DNA of 64,000 nt from NCBI RefSeq assembly GCF_030272615.1, contig NC_081405.1:24911272-24975271 (forward strand), given 5' to 3'. The notes beneath the pieces are model-generated. The model was not told where the DNA came from. It made no database searches and was given only the letters and a program-made list of their open reading frames with translations. Each line of letters opens with the position of its first letter. Within the stretch, counting starts at the first letter, position 1. Made by a program: the position numbers and the translations under genes. The DNA comes from Cryptomeria japonica (taxonomy: Eukaryota; Streptophyta; Pinopsida; Cupressales; Cupressaceae). Below, in pieces: positions 46,197 to 57,058 of the stretch.

Positions 46197-47814
46197 TGAT
46201 AGAGTTCACCTAGCCTGCTCAACACTTCACTATGTTGATGTTGCTCAATTTCACAAACTCACCAGGCCTAGTTGCTTTCTAGACCTACAAGTCCTTCTCA
46301 ATCTCTTTTAGGGATTTCTCTTACTCACTCCAAGGTGTTTTCTTCAAGTGTCCTTTCTAGGAACCTTACCAATTTGTTGTGTTTCCCATATGCTTAATGA
46401 TGGCTTCTTGGCTCAAATTCATCAAAATGCCCTCCAATGGTCTTGAGATGTTGAAAAGGTGTAGAGGGTTCTTATCTCATGTTTTTAGATGGTTTCAAGG
46501 TCCATTTGTGGTTTGCAATCCAAAGGTTTCTTACCGATTTCAAAAACTGGTCTAGAAAAGGCTACAAGGCAAAGAGCCCCAATTAGGGCTCCTAGAACCG
46601 GTTTTTTGAGGTCTTGGGCTAAAATGATCCAAAGGACCCCCAAAATAAAATGGATTTTCTTAAAATATTCACTCAACCCCAAATTATTTTAGTGGTTTTA
46701 AGCTTCCAACCCTTCTTTGTATACACAAACCCCAAAATGAGAATTTCAAGGGCTTCTAGGCACTTGACTGGCAGCAGCAAGTAAATATTGTCTTTGGACC
46801 TTCAAATGGAACTCTTGAGGCTTCCTCCTACACAATAAAACCTATACTATCCTATTAAAACTTCCCAAAAGCTTGGGACTTTCATTTACATTCACCTCTG
46901 CAATTTGTGCTAACTTTTCATCTTGCCAACTCTAGCCGAGTTGCTCTTGGGCTCGCTTAGGGCAAGATGCTAAAAATATCAAATGACACTTTCAGACCTT
47001 ATTTTTTCATATGTACAATTTAAAATGGGTTTCCTACCATTTCCCAAAAGGTCATGATGAACACACGGTGGGATTTTATGGGGCACCCATTTTAGCAAAA
47101 ACTGCTAATTACAAGCCAAAATTATCTACTTGTGAATCAAATCACCTAAACAGTAGTAGATGCTAAATAAAAAGTTTTAAAATAAAAATACTACCCTAAA
47201 ACACACTAATAAACCTCAATCCATCATTTGATTCGTAGATTCAATCCATTAAACCTTCAAAGAATGCAAAAATTGACAAAAACAATGAAAAGTGTAGTTC
47301 AAAATCTTGTATTTTGATTATTGCTTCCAAAATCCAAGTACACCAACCTTGATAAATGTGAAAGAGAGGGTTTCTATATCCTTCCCACATGTGGAGTCCT
47401 TCCACTGTGTTGGGAAATCTCTAGCTTTAATGCTAACCAAATTCAGGACAAAAGTTGTCATGACAACTTTTTGCAACTTTGTGCTTTTTCCGCTTTTGAT
47501 CTCTCCAACCTAAGAGACCTATGTCCAGTCATCACATGTGACATTTCAAACATTCCTAAGAGCTATTTGACCCTCTCTAAGTCTTTTGACAACATTTGAC
47601 ACTTTTGACCAACCAAAAGGCCAAAAACCTTCTAAAACACACTATTTACACAAAAATGCAAACCTAGGTAAAATGACCTCCACCTAGGCCTACATTGACA
47701 AAATACTCACTCTTGGACTCTCCTAGAGTCCTTATTTACTACTGAATTGGCTAGGGTCAGTACAAGCCAAAATTTGTAAAAACAAGAAACTAGGACCTAG
47801 GTGCTCCTGCACCA
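46197..47814 (-). repeat. ChrF 5' LTR
   Basis: 1618 bp, pairs with the 3' LTR at 32746-34701. The TATA region on the minus strand near 47370-47382 reads GGATATAGAAACC, so the box seen in the other LTR is damaged here. The empty TRIM site is at 46695-46699. Confidence 0.93.
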
Positions 47815-49541
47815 TCTAGGCGGACACCATAACCACCTTCGCTGCACTCCACTCCCGATGAACCCTCAAGAATTCCTGGATTACCACTACATGTGGCAGA
47901 CTGATATGAATTACCCTTTTCTTCTAGACTTCCTTCTTTCTTTTCACCATCTGCACTTTATCTTTGTGAGAGTCCAAGTGATCTAGACATACTGTAAGCA
48001 TCGACTCCACTTTAGCTATCTTCGTAAAATCTTCCACGACTAAGGAATTTACAACCTTAATCTGTTTAATGTGGCTACTGAATAGATTGACCATTTATGT
48101 TGTATCTTCCAGAGTTTGGCCATCCTCTTTAAGCAACTGAACATCTACACAAAGCAGATCCTTTTGCATGGTTGTTCTCAGGGTTGTTAGTTCACCTCGC
48201 AGACTGACAGACTCACTATGACCTTGCTCAATGATTTGGCTATGCCACTCTCTACTTTCTTTGCATATGAATGTTATATCTTCATCTAATCCTGGCACTT
48301 GTCTTTCAGAAAGAAAATTCATCAAGCCATAGCGCTAAATATCATACATTTGCCTTGATATCACCGCCCATTTATTCTTTTTGTTCTACCATGCGATTAA
48401 GTCAGCGTCCAATTCCTTGGTAACATCATTGGCATCTTTCAAAATTTGAACTAAATCCAATATATAATTAGTTCCTTGATGCACAATCGATGTAAGCCAC
48501 TCAGAGAAAATCTTTGCGATCATCTTGTTCCTTTCAACATCATTCAAGAACTTCTAATTATCAGGGGATTTTAGATTAAAGGGAACAGAGCTTTTGGACA
48601 ATGGCAGTGGACTATTTTGCAGAGCATGGATGTATTTAGCCATTTGCATTAAACCCTATTTCAACTCTTCTTTATCCTTTTCATCCTTCCAGCTACGAGA
48701 GATAATCCTTTTGGTTGAAGTTTCTAAATGTTTCACATCAACCGCTCTAGTTCCTACTCCTAGATCAACTCGCTCAATAGTATAATCAACCTCTGAGGTA
48801 GTGGCGGCATCCTTATCGGATGTAGGCTTGGCAATATCTATAGTCCAATGTTTTCTGCCCTCATCAAAACCAATCATGGTTTCTGCTTTTAGCCGCTTAG
48901 GCTTCGTGGCTCTTCCTAGACATTTACTCACGACATCTTCCATTGACACAGAAATAGGCACAACATTCCTCTTCTTGGTAATTGAATCACTCAACCATTT
49001 AGGAGCCACAATTAGATCTTTGGATTGCATGGGTGGAGGCCCTCTTGAAGTCAGCAGCATAGCATTATTTGTATTAGACAACACATCAAGCACCCGTGAA
49101 TCTTGGACATTAGAATCAACATCAGTTGCAACCTTGTTAGCATCAAAAACAGGGGTTGTCATATTGCCTTGTACTTCCTCAACCTCCAAATCAAGAATGA
49201 GATGAGCAACAGGTGGCTGAAAATTCTTCTTGTATCTTGATCTAGTAACTCGGCCACCAATGGAATGTGTAGCTTCAAAGTCAAGTTTTTCCTCTTTAAT
49301 CTTAGCTTGCTTCTTTCCTTCCTTTGTCATCTGCAAAACCCCTATCGTAGTCTATTTTTCTTTCGCTCCAAAAACTTTCCTTTAAACGTATGTTTCACAA
49401 ATGACAATCTCGACAAGACAATTGCTCAATTAAAAATAGCCAAGAAAATTTTACTCATGATTTCCATAAGTTATCATCATCACTCTTCACTCGTGCGACA
49501 TTACTCTAAAATGGTTGCAAATGATCATGCATTTAATAACA
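47815..49541 (-). repeat. TatE 3' LTR, U3 part
   Basis: Begins with the TCTAG duplication (47815-47819) and matches 57809-59534 of the 5' LTR. Its outer boundary is at or beyond 49541; the 5' copy is cut at this point by GypK, so the true start cannot be fixed. It contains the LTR ORF. Confidence 0.85.
47924..49336 (-). pseudogene. ORF inside the TatE 3' LTR, 471 codons
   Basis: One minus-strand frame runs from ATG 49336 to TAG 47924-47926 with internal stops (for example at 48656-48658 and 48095-48097) but no frameshift. The N-terminus is basic (MTKEGKKQAKIKEEK, RVTRSRYKKNF). The middle has IVAPKWLSDSITKKRNVVP and MEDVVSKCLGRATKPKRLK. The C-terminal half is charged and helical (ESREWHSQIIEQGHSES, VNLFSSHIKQIK). 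No family is recognised. It lies in U3, upstream of the LTR's TATA-like box and in the sense direction. Confidence 0.7.
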
Positions 49542-50232
49542 TTTCACTTCATATCTAAAAACACGGATTCCCACGCCATACTTGCTATAAATGACAACTT
49601 TTAAATCATTAAGAAAGAATATTCCATTTCCCTGCCGCCGTTAGCCATTCCTCAAAATCTGTGTCGCCATCTTATGAAAGGTCACATGATTTCCAAGAAA
49701 TCAAACATTGAACTTTGAACCTTGAAGAACAACACATGACAAATATTGAACTTTGAACCTTGAACCCAAAAGGTTCAAGTTCAAGGTTCAACCAATGCTA
49801 AACAACGACAAACACTGAAAAAGACTTATAAAGCCTCACGGGGAAATAAACTTTAACATGACGCCCATTGTACTTTGAACCTTGAACCCCAAAGGGTCAA
49901 GTTTGGCACAGTGAAACTTAAATAAAGAAGACTACGAAGACTGAATTGCACAAAAAATTTGAGAAACACAACCCAACCAAAGGACCAATTAGGGACATGA
50001 CTCAATAAGGTGATATAAAATGGAAATTTATATGTACCGCCAATAGTGGCTTTGCATGGGGACTAGAACTGTAAAGTACCAAGCAATGAATCCTAGAATC
50101 CCCGGTTTCACAAATGAATTAAAAGTAAGGCTCGACTCTAACCAAAACTCACACACCTAAGCTAAACACAACAAAAACTATATGCACAAACTGGCAGGGG
50201 ACTCCTGCTTACAATTGATACAATTTTAAGTC
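49542..50232 (-). other. TatE region between pol and 3' LTR
   Basis: No ORF of note. It has a hairpin-forming inverted repeat (TTGAACCTTGAAC against GTTCAAGGTTCAA, about 49754-49791) and a diverged partial copy near 49880-49910. No clear purine tract is visible; GGCAGGGAAA on the minus strand near 49628-49637 is one candidate, which would make the LTR longer than I annotate. Confidence 0.5.
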
Positions 50233-51191
50233 CTACCCGTTATAGGACAGGGGTAGTTCAGAGCCATCTTGATAAGTAAGTTTAAAAGAATTGGGACCTT
50301 TTACCTCATGAATTACATAAGGTCCTTTCCACAGTGACTCAAATTTGTCATGAGTGCCTTTCGGCTCCCTCCTTTTATCCCATAATAACACCAGATCACC
50401 TTTCATGAACTTCTTGGGTCTTGCCTTCTGATCAAAAATATTTTTCACCCTCATTTGATGTTCTGTAATCCTGTCGATCAGCTTTTCCTTTTCTTCCTTG
50501 ATCTTAATTAAGTACATAATTCTCTTCTCAAGAGAGCTTTGAAAGACAGTCTACAATTTGGAAGCTGCTAATTCTAGAGGAAGAGAGATTTCGGCACCAA
50601 TGCCATATACCAACTCAAAAGGAGACGTCCATATAGCACGCTTAGGTGAGGTTTGATCTACCCACAGTGCTTCATGCAACTTCTTATGCCAGTCTCTCAA
50701 ATTTTCGCTAACCAACTTCCTCATGATGTTAATCAAGTTTTTGTTACTTGATTCTACTTGGCCGTTACCCCGTGCATAATAATTAGAAGCATGCGCCAAA
50801 GAAATTCCATGATCATAGAAAAATAAAACTAATTCAGATGAAGAGAAATTTGATGCATTATCTGTGACTATTTTCTGAGGAACCTCGAACCTGACAAGAA
50901 TATTGTCCTTAAGGAACATACACACAACCTTTGAAGTGGTCTTTTTCACAGGGATAGCTTCCACCCATTTATTGAAATAATTTGTTGCTTTTAATATGTG
51001 AGTGTGTCCTACGCTGGAGGTTGGGTTGAAAGGACCAATGAAATCTAATCCCCATTATTTAAAGGGTTCCTCAATCACTACATGTCTTAAAGGCAAGGCA
51101 GCCAACTGGGGTTTACTTGTAAACAATTTGCACTTTTCAGACTTCGCCACTCAAGCATACGCATCTCTAAACATTCCTGGCCAATAGTAAC
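50233..51191 (-). pseudogene. TatE integrase catalytic core and tail
   Basis: After the solo LTR the frame resumes with YYWPGMF. The core follows with GLDFIGPFN, the stretch YFNKWVEAIPVKKTTSKVV, IVTDNASNFSSSELV and ARGNGQVESSNKN, so the D, D and E positions are all present. The tail (50517-50233) has VKNIFDQKARPKKFMKGDLV and FESLWKGPYVIHEVKG. Stops near 51055 and at 50549 interrupt it. This integrase type, with NGQVESSNK around the Glu, fits the Tat lineage. Confidence 0.87.
51187..51191. repeat. Target site duplication of the solo LTR, left copy
   Basis: GTAAC, repeated at 52181-52185. Confidence 0.9.
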
Positions 51192-52180
51192 TGTCATGCT
51201 CTATGAAGTGTACCTGTATCTGCAAACACAATGCACTCAATAAATCATTGCAAGCATGGTTAGAAGATTTAAATCAAAGAAAGACAAAACCATAGCTAAT
51301 CGACTTATTGCCTCCTAGTAAATGCAAGTATGAAAAATGCTCTCAGATCTTATTATGCAAATTCCAGTGACTTGACTACACTTAGATGGAGGATTTGATG
51401 GAAGAAAATGCATGATCTTAGGAAGAATAGCATGGTTAAGCTATATGAATGATTGATCTAGCAAGATTAAGCTAAGATTTAAGCTAAAATTGAGCATGAT
51501 AACATTGCTAAAACTGATAAACTATAAGATAGATGCCTATAATAAAAATGCATAAGATGAGAATGAGATGGAATCCATATTTCTCAAAATGAGGTCTATT
51601 TATAGGATTTTTCAAGGCTAGGGGTGATGTGGCAAGAATCAACGGTTAAGATTGATATGAAGATATCAATGGTTAAATTGGAGGAGGATGGCAAAGGGTG
51701 TTGGATTAAAGGAAACATCTGTCATCTCTATGGTGATAAGTGTCAAGAGGCTTGTAGAAGAGGTTATATGAAATGGAACACTTAGTGACAAGTGTCACAA
51801 GGTTCTAAAAGATGTTGGATGAAAGGGGACATGGTGGTAGGTAGAATGGGTTAGGTTTAGGAGTGGTAGAAGTTAGGAGAATTGGAATTTAAAAATTCAA
51901 ATAATAGGCTAATTAATTTCAACAACTCATGATTGATTTGTTTTAATTAATTAGGGGATTTAGAAGAAATGAATTTGGATGGAGGAATTAATTAATTTGA
52001 ATTAATTAATTAAAGGGGTGAAATGAACCTATTTAATAAATCCTTAGATTGATTAATAAGTAGATGAAAGGGGAAATTTAATCAAATTGCTTAGTGAATT
52101 CAATTAAATTGGGGAGGAGAGATTAGTTAAATAATTATTTATTTAATTAATTATCTTCAGACCATTTTTAGGTGTATACA
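51192..52180 (-). mobile_element. Solo LTR of 989 bp in TatE integrase
   Basis: Minus strand starts TGTATACACCTAAAAATGG and ends GAGCATGACA. The GTAAC duplication on both sides and the clean split of the integrase zinc finger fix its ends. It has AT-rich palindromes near its start and a TATA box (CCTATAAATAG, minus strand, 51596-51607). It belongs to the same broad LTR group as TatD and GypK. A single LTR with intact TSD is the product of LTR-LTR recombination. Confidence 0.92.
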
Positions 52181-52720
52181 GTAACAGTTCCTCAAGATTT
52201 TAGATGCAGTCACCGTAGAAGAGAAATGACCATTGTACGACTCATCATGAAAAGTTTTTAGTAAAGCTTCTTGATGCGGCTTATCTACACACTTGAGAAA
52301 GGTGCCATCCAAACCCTTCTTGTATAGTATATCATCAAAGATAACGTACTTTGTAGCTTTCAGCTTCAAATTTCATTTCTCCCTAGGAGAAAGATGATCT
52401 GGACAGTCTCCATAAGTGAGATAATAGGCGACATCAGTGAACTAGGAATCCTGATGACTAACAAATAAAGTTAAGGGCAAATTCTCCTCCTCTTCAAACT
52501 TTCTCTCCGCCATTAGTTTACAAAGGCCTTATCCTTTGACCAGCTTAGTGGGCTTAATGTCTAAATTGAACTCTTGAATCTTAGAGACCCAAGATGCTCT
52601 ATTATTGATACCAACATCCCTCTGGGTTAAAATACTTTTCACTGCAGAGTTCAGAACAAAGACAATTGCATGTGAATGAAGTATATAGTACCTAAATTGT
52701 TTTACGGTTTTCACTACTGT
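52181..52720 (-). pseudogene. TatE RNase H end and integrase zinc finger
   Basis: The frame 52714-52529 is the end of the RT-linked RNase H (FRYYILHSHAIVFVLNSAV, FNLDIKPTKLVKG). A connector and the integrase N-terminus (52369-52181) follow, with FDDILYKKGLDGTFLKCVD and ALLKTFHDESYNGHFSS, the H..H half of the zinc finger. The finger is cut at LRNCY by the solo LTR and continues beyond it. Confidence 0.82.
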
Positions 52721-53790
52721 ATAAGCTTGCTTTTCTATCTACGAGTACTTTAACTTGTGCTTCTTCAAAGGTACACTCATGAAGGAGATTGGTACTTCCT
52801 CATTATCTTCACCTTTCTGCACTAAAATTCCAGACATAGTATGCTTTGACGCATAATAATAAATAATAAAATCCTTACTAAAATCTGGATTAACTAGAGT
52901 AGGTGCATGCACAATTGCTCTTTTTATTTCTTCAAAAGCCCTTTCACCTTCCTCATTCCACTTAAAAAATACTTTCTCACTCATCATATTTATAATATAT
53001 TTAGTAGTCTCAACAAAATCGAGAATAAAACGTCTTAGAAAGTTCACCTGTCCAAAGAAGGACCTCACTCCATTTCTGTTGGAAGGAAGGCTGAGTTTTT
53101 GTATTGCTTTTACTCTCTCCGGATCCACCTTTACTCCCTCCTTTGAAACTATATGTCCGATAATTTTTCCTTTTGTGATGCCAAAAACATACTTTTTAGG
53201 ATTTAATGACACTCCATGCTCTCTGCATCTCATTAGAACTTTCCTCAAATCTCGCAGATGATGTTTTCTCTTCCTAGAGAACACAGCCAAATCGTCTAAA
53301 TATATTACAATGATCTTATCCCTCAAATTCCCAAAGAAAAGGTCCATCGCCCTCTGAAACATTGCCCCTACATTAATCAATCTGAAAGGCATCCTATTAT
53401 ATGCAAAGGTACCCTAGGGAGTTATAAAGGTTGCCTTGTGTTGATCTTGCATCCAGAAACTGATTTGGTTATATCCAGAGAAGCCATCCAACATGGACAT
53501 CATCTCTGATCCTGAAACAATTTGTAAAATATGATCCATTGCTGGCAGAGGATAATTATCCTTTAGGCTTGCTAGGTTCAAGTTTATGAAATCAACATAG
53601 ATTCGTATCTCATCATTTTTCTTCTGAATAGGGACAATATTAGCAATCCAAGTAGAATGATGTAAGGATAAATAATTCAGGCCTTCAACATCTTGTCTAC
53701 CTCCTGAAAGATCACTTCTGCTACCTTTGGATTAAAGTTCCTCAACTTCTATCGGAAAGGATTGACACCAGGTTTCAAAGGAATGTGATG
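52721..53790 (-). pseudogene. TatE reverse transcriptase
   Basis: The best frame (53392-52739) shows MPFRLINVGAMFQRAMDLFF, the catalytic YLDD in IVIYLDDLAVFSRK, SLNPKKYVFGITKGKIIGHI and FFGQVNFLRRFILDFVE. The N-terminal part (53393-53790), read through stops, has RIYVDFINLNLASLKDNYPL and MLDGFSGYNQI. It ends with the start of an RNase H (DFIIYYYASKHTMSGILVQ) whose first Asp is replaced by Tyr or Ala. As in TatB, the RT-linked RNase H is degenerate. Confidence 0.9.
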
Positions 53791-53955
53791 TTGGAACTTA
53801 CCATCTCTGAAATTATTTAAATCATCGTAGCACCATGCGAAAACATCTTTGAACTCAATCAACAGGCTGATGAACCTCCTCTTCTCCTCTTCAGAATAAT
53901 ATTTTCCCAAATTAACAAATTTAGAATCCTCCTCAGTACCAATGTTGATTCACTC

Positions 53956-54700
53956 CTACTCACCATAGTTTTGAATTGCAGGAGTCTCTTTCTCCCCTTG
54001 CTTAACATACCCATCCTTTCTATCAAAAAGACGTTCAAGAGAAACCAAGCCTTTTGGGATTTTATTTCCTTTCATCTGTAATACCCCATCACGCAGTTCC
54101 TCTGGTGAATCAGGAGAAAACTCTTTACAACTTGCTTCTGATCCTTCATAAAACAAGGAAGTGGAAATCTCGGCACACTGTAAAAAATTCTGAATCTGCT
54201 TATCATTTTTGAACACTTGCTAGGGTTCAGAATTGTCAGGCATGCCTGGTCTATAAACCAATTCTACCTTGTAGGTATCAATTGTGAAATCAGGATGAGG
54301 CACTAATAAAGCTGCATATACCCCCAAAGAATCAACCTTTGAGTTGAACTCCCTTGGTACTGCTTCGATTGAGAAAGCATCAAATGCTTCAATCTCATCC
54401 CAAACATGATTTCTATAATGTCTCAGTCTCTTATTTTTAACAACGAATAAACCTCTCACTTGCCTCACAATAAGTTCAACATCACCTTTAACTTTCAACA
54501 TTTTGATCTGCAATTTCTTCGCTTCAGCAAGACTTAATAATAGAGCTTCATATTCAGCCATATTATTAGTGTTTTGAAACTCCAATTTGAAAGCATAAGG
54601 AATAACTTTACCTTCAGAAGGAATTAATACAACCCCAGGCCTTGAACCAGAAGAAGAACAACTCCCATCAAATTCCATAGACTAGAGTTCATCAGACATA
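53956..54700 (-). pseudogene. TatE extra RNase H placed before RT, plus linker
   Basis: The frame 54678-54220 is an RNase H of the added (archaeal-like) type. Its acidic positions are visible in MEFDGSCSSSG, NNMAEYEALLLS, VKGDVELIVRQV and FNSKVDSLGV. The linker 54216-53956 has NKIPKGLVSLERLFDRKDGY. Protease, this RNase H and the linker share one frame across in-frame stops at 54850, about 54682 and 54220, so the domain is an integral part of the polyprotein and not a chance neighbour. In TatB the equivalent domain lies after RT-RNase H. Confidence 0.87.
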
Positions 54701-54849
54701 CCTAAATCTACGGTCTTATCCACACCTTAAAAATTAGTTGATATCATATAATTTCCAAAGCCACAATCTTGATACAAAATTTGAGCTTTAGGATCATCTG
54801 AAGGAAAGATTGTGTATTTGGCTTTTGTTTCAAGATGCAGGACAACTCT

Positions 54850-55260
54850 CTATTTTCCAACTTTGATCATTGCCTGAGACCAATCCATTCTAATTTCCCC
54901 ACCCATGTCTTTACAAAAGGTATGGCTCAATAACATGCCATAACTAGCAGGAATGTCAGCCACCAAAATTGTCAACTTGATTCTCTTATCAGGATGTGCT
55001 ACTAAAGCCGCTTGTGAATCCTTAATTTTCCCTAACAAAGGAACCTGCTTGGAATCCATGGAATAACATTTGCCAAATGTTTTTGTTAAAGTTAAACCTA
55101 AAGCTTTTGCTACTGCTGAGGGCATGACATTGTCTGATGCTCCAGAATCTATTATACAATTACTCAATTTATGCCCATTGATAAACAAGGACACATAGAA
55201 AGGTTTAGGCTTATCTTGAAGACTAGGTTCAACCAATTCAGCTTGTATAGGAACGGTATT
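54850..55260 (-). pseudogene. TatE protease
   Basis: Retropepsin with the catalytic triad in CIIDSGASDNVMPSAVAKAL and the second-half block ASYGMLLSHTFCKDMGGEIR. It is open for 128 codons. It processes the polyprotein in functional relatives. It follows gag directly and continues in frame into the extra RNase H. Confidence 0.9.
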
Positions 55261-55302
55261 TGATGAAACTTCAGGGATTACTAAAGTAGGGCTGACATTT
55301 TC

Positions 55303-56968
55303 CTATGATGAAGAATTACAAGTCACGGGCATTTGGGTTTCACTTGCTAAAGCCTGAGTATCATTTCCCTTGACAAATTCAACTAGTCTATCTAACTCCT
55401 TAGGGTTCAACCTTAGATACTCAGTCGGATTAATCTGAATACGGGATGATTTGCAAAATTCAATGATATCAAAGGAACTATTAGATGAATCAAAACCTGA
55501 AGAAGCAACTTCTTGAACAACTTTTGAAACACTTCTAGGATGAGTCAGAATTTCCTTACGCTTTGCAGTGTTATGGACAGGTGTTACAACATCTTGAGGC
55601 TTCAAATTTTGTTGAGTTCTAGTAAGAATTGCATATGAGGAATCCTCCAAAGTCACCAACATGTTTCCTCCTCTTTCTGAGTCAGAGACATAATCCATAT
55701 AATGAATTTCAGAGTCGCTAGGCATACTTTGGGAACCTCCTTCATCAACTTCTAAGATTGTTTCTCCTTTACTGACCATTTGAGAAAAATGAACCATCTC
55801 TGGACATGAAGATCCATCACGTTCATCAATTAAATGAAGCACACATGTGTTTGTCTTAGGAGGTGTTGCTTCAATAGCAAGTCTTTGTTGCGCAGGAGGT
55901 GTTGCTTCAATTAAATGAAGCACACATGTGTTTGTCTTCTAGACTCACAACTGAAACTTTCATAGCATCAAGGGTTTGTAACCACTCGTGCCTAATCAAG
56001 AAACTTATTTCTGTAGGCATGGAGTTCATGTTTTCATTAGATGGTTTTTGTGCTGTTGGAATCTTATGACAAAGTTTATCAAAATGGGCAACAAAGTCCC
56101 TCATAGGCTCCGCTATTTCTTTCTTTAATTGAGCCTATTGAGCAATAAGAAAATTCTCATCCTTAGCCAATTTGAATCTTACCTCAAAACTATCTGTTAA
56201 AACTTGCCAATTTGTAATAACTCCACCAGGCAGATGGTAGAACCAATCAATGACAATGTCAGTAAAATTTTGAACAAATAACCTCACTGCCACATCTTCA
56301 TGTTGTACTGCCAACACTCCACATGCAACTTTGAAAGCATTTAAGTGTTCAGTGGTGATTACTTTGCCATCACCGCTGAACTTAGGTAGATGATCTTTTG
56401 CTCCCTAAGGAAGGTTATGAATTGCCCCCAAAGCTAAAGGTCTGATAGCAACACCCCAAGGATTGTTTGCCATTGCTCTAGTAGTATTCAAAGGTGTAAG
56501 GTTTATAACAATTGGAGGTACCACACTGTTTAAAGTTAAGGCTTGACAAATAGGTGAAGAAGTTGCTCTTGGTGGAGATACAGATCTACTTCTAGCTCTT
56601 CTAGGTGTATCCTGAGAAACAAAATCGAGATCTAAGAGTTCCTAGAAGGTGTGATCAACAATTCCCTCCCTCTGTTGTGACCGTGTATAAGGCTTAGACT
56701 CTAGTGTGAAAAGCAATCAGGGTAACAAGCTTCTAGAATTCTGTGGTTGATTATCAAGGATTCTAATAAAGAAGACTCTATGAACAATCACCCTCTCAAA
56801 AACTAACACAAGATGATTTTCTTGCCTTTCTACTTCGTCAAGGAATGCACTTCTTCTATGTCTCCAAGCTAGAGTATCCAACTTAGAGATAATGTTACTT
56901 TGCTCTTCTTGCACCCAATTTAGATTTGGTTGTAAAATAGGTAAGAACCCTTCATGAGGCAACACCAT
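55303..56968 (-). pseudogene. TatE gag
   Basis: The start is probably ATG 56968 (MVLPHEGFLPILQPNL), about 70 bp from the primer site. The capsid signature lies at 56317-55907: VAVRLFVQNFTDIVIDWFYHLP, LTDSFEVRFKL and MRDFVAHFDKLCHKIP. The C-terminal part (55923-55303) is acidic and includes VSDSERGGNMLVT; no CCHC knuckle is seen. Stops and frame breaks occur near 56105-56135 and 56320-56715. Confidence 0.78.
55826..55940 (-). repeat. 81-bp tandem duplication in TatE gag
   Basis: The word TCAATTAAATGAAGCACACA starts at 55826 and again at 55907, 81 bp (27 codons) apart, and the intervening GGAGGTGTTGCTTCAAT is doubled too. The length keeps the frame. Confidence 0.85.
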
Positions 56969-57034
56969 TTATAAAGAACAAAGCAACACCATAAAGATGA
57001 CTATTTTGTTTTAAAACCAATTATCTCGTTCATT

Positions 57035-57051
57035 CCGCAACAGAGTCGCCA
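57035..57051 (-). promoter_or_regulatory. TatE primer-binding site
   Basis: The minus strand reads TGGCGACTCTGTTGCGG, seven bases inside the LTR end. Sites starting TGGCGACTC occur in other plant Gypsy elements; the tRNA is not assigned here. Confidence 0.8.
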
Positions 57052-57058
57052 AAAAATT

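Larger units (their letters stand above)
32746..47814 (-). mobile_element. ChrF: chromovirus (Gypsy with chromodomain)
   Basis: LTRs at 32746-34701 and 46197-47814 flank, on the minus strand, an initiator-Met type primer site, gag with zinc knuckle, protease, RT, RNase H, integrase and a C-terminal chromodomain. The chromodomain defines chromoviruses and is thought to guide integration through histone marks. Its leader-gag start is interrupted by NonG (39322-46122) and its 3' LTR by a TRIM. Without these two it would be about 7.9 kb. Coding frames carry several stops. Confidence 0.93.

Noticed and set aside
48801-49205. 134-codon plus-strand ORF in the TatE 3' LTR (and its twin at 58794-59099)
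   Set aside because: It is the opposite-strand shadow of the LTR ORF, whose frame is longer and runs through the LTR.
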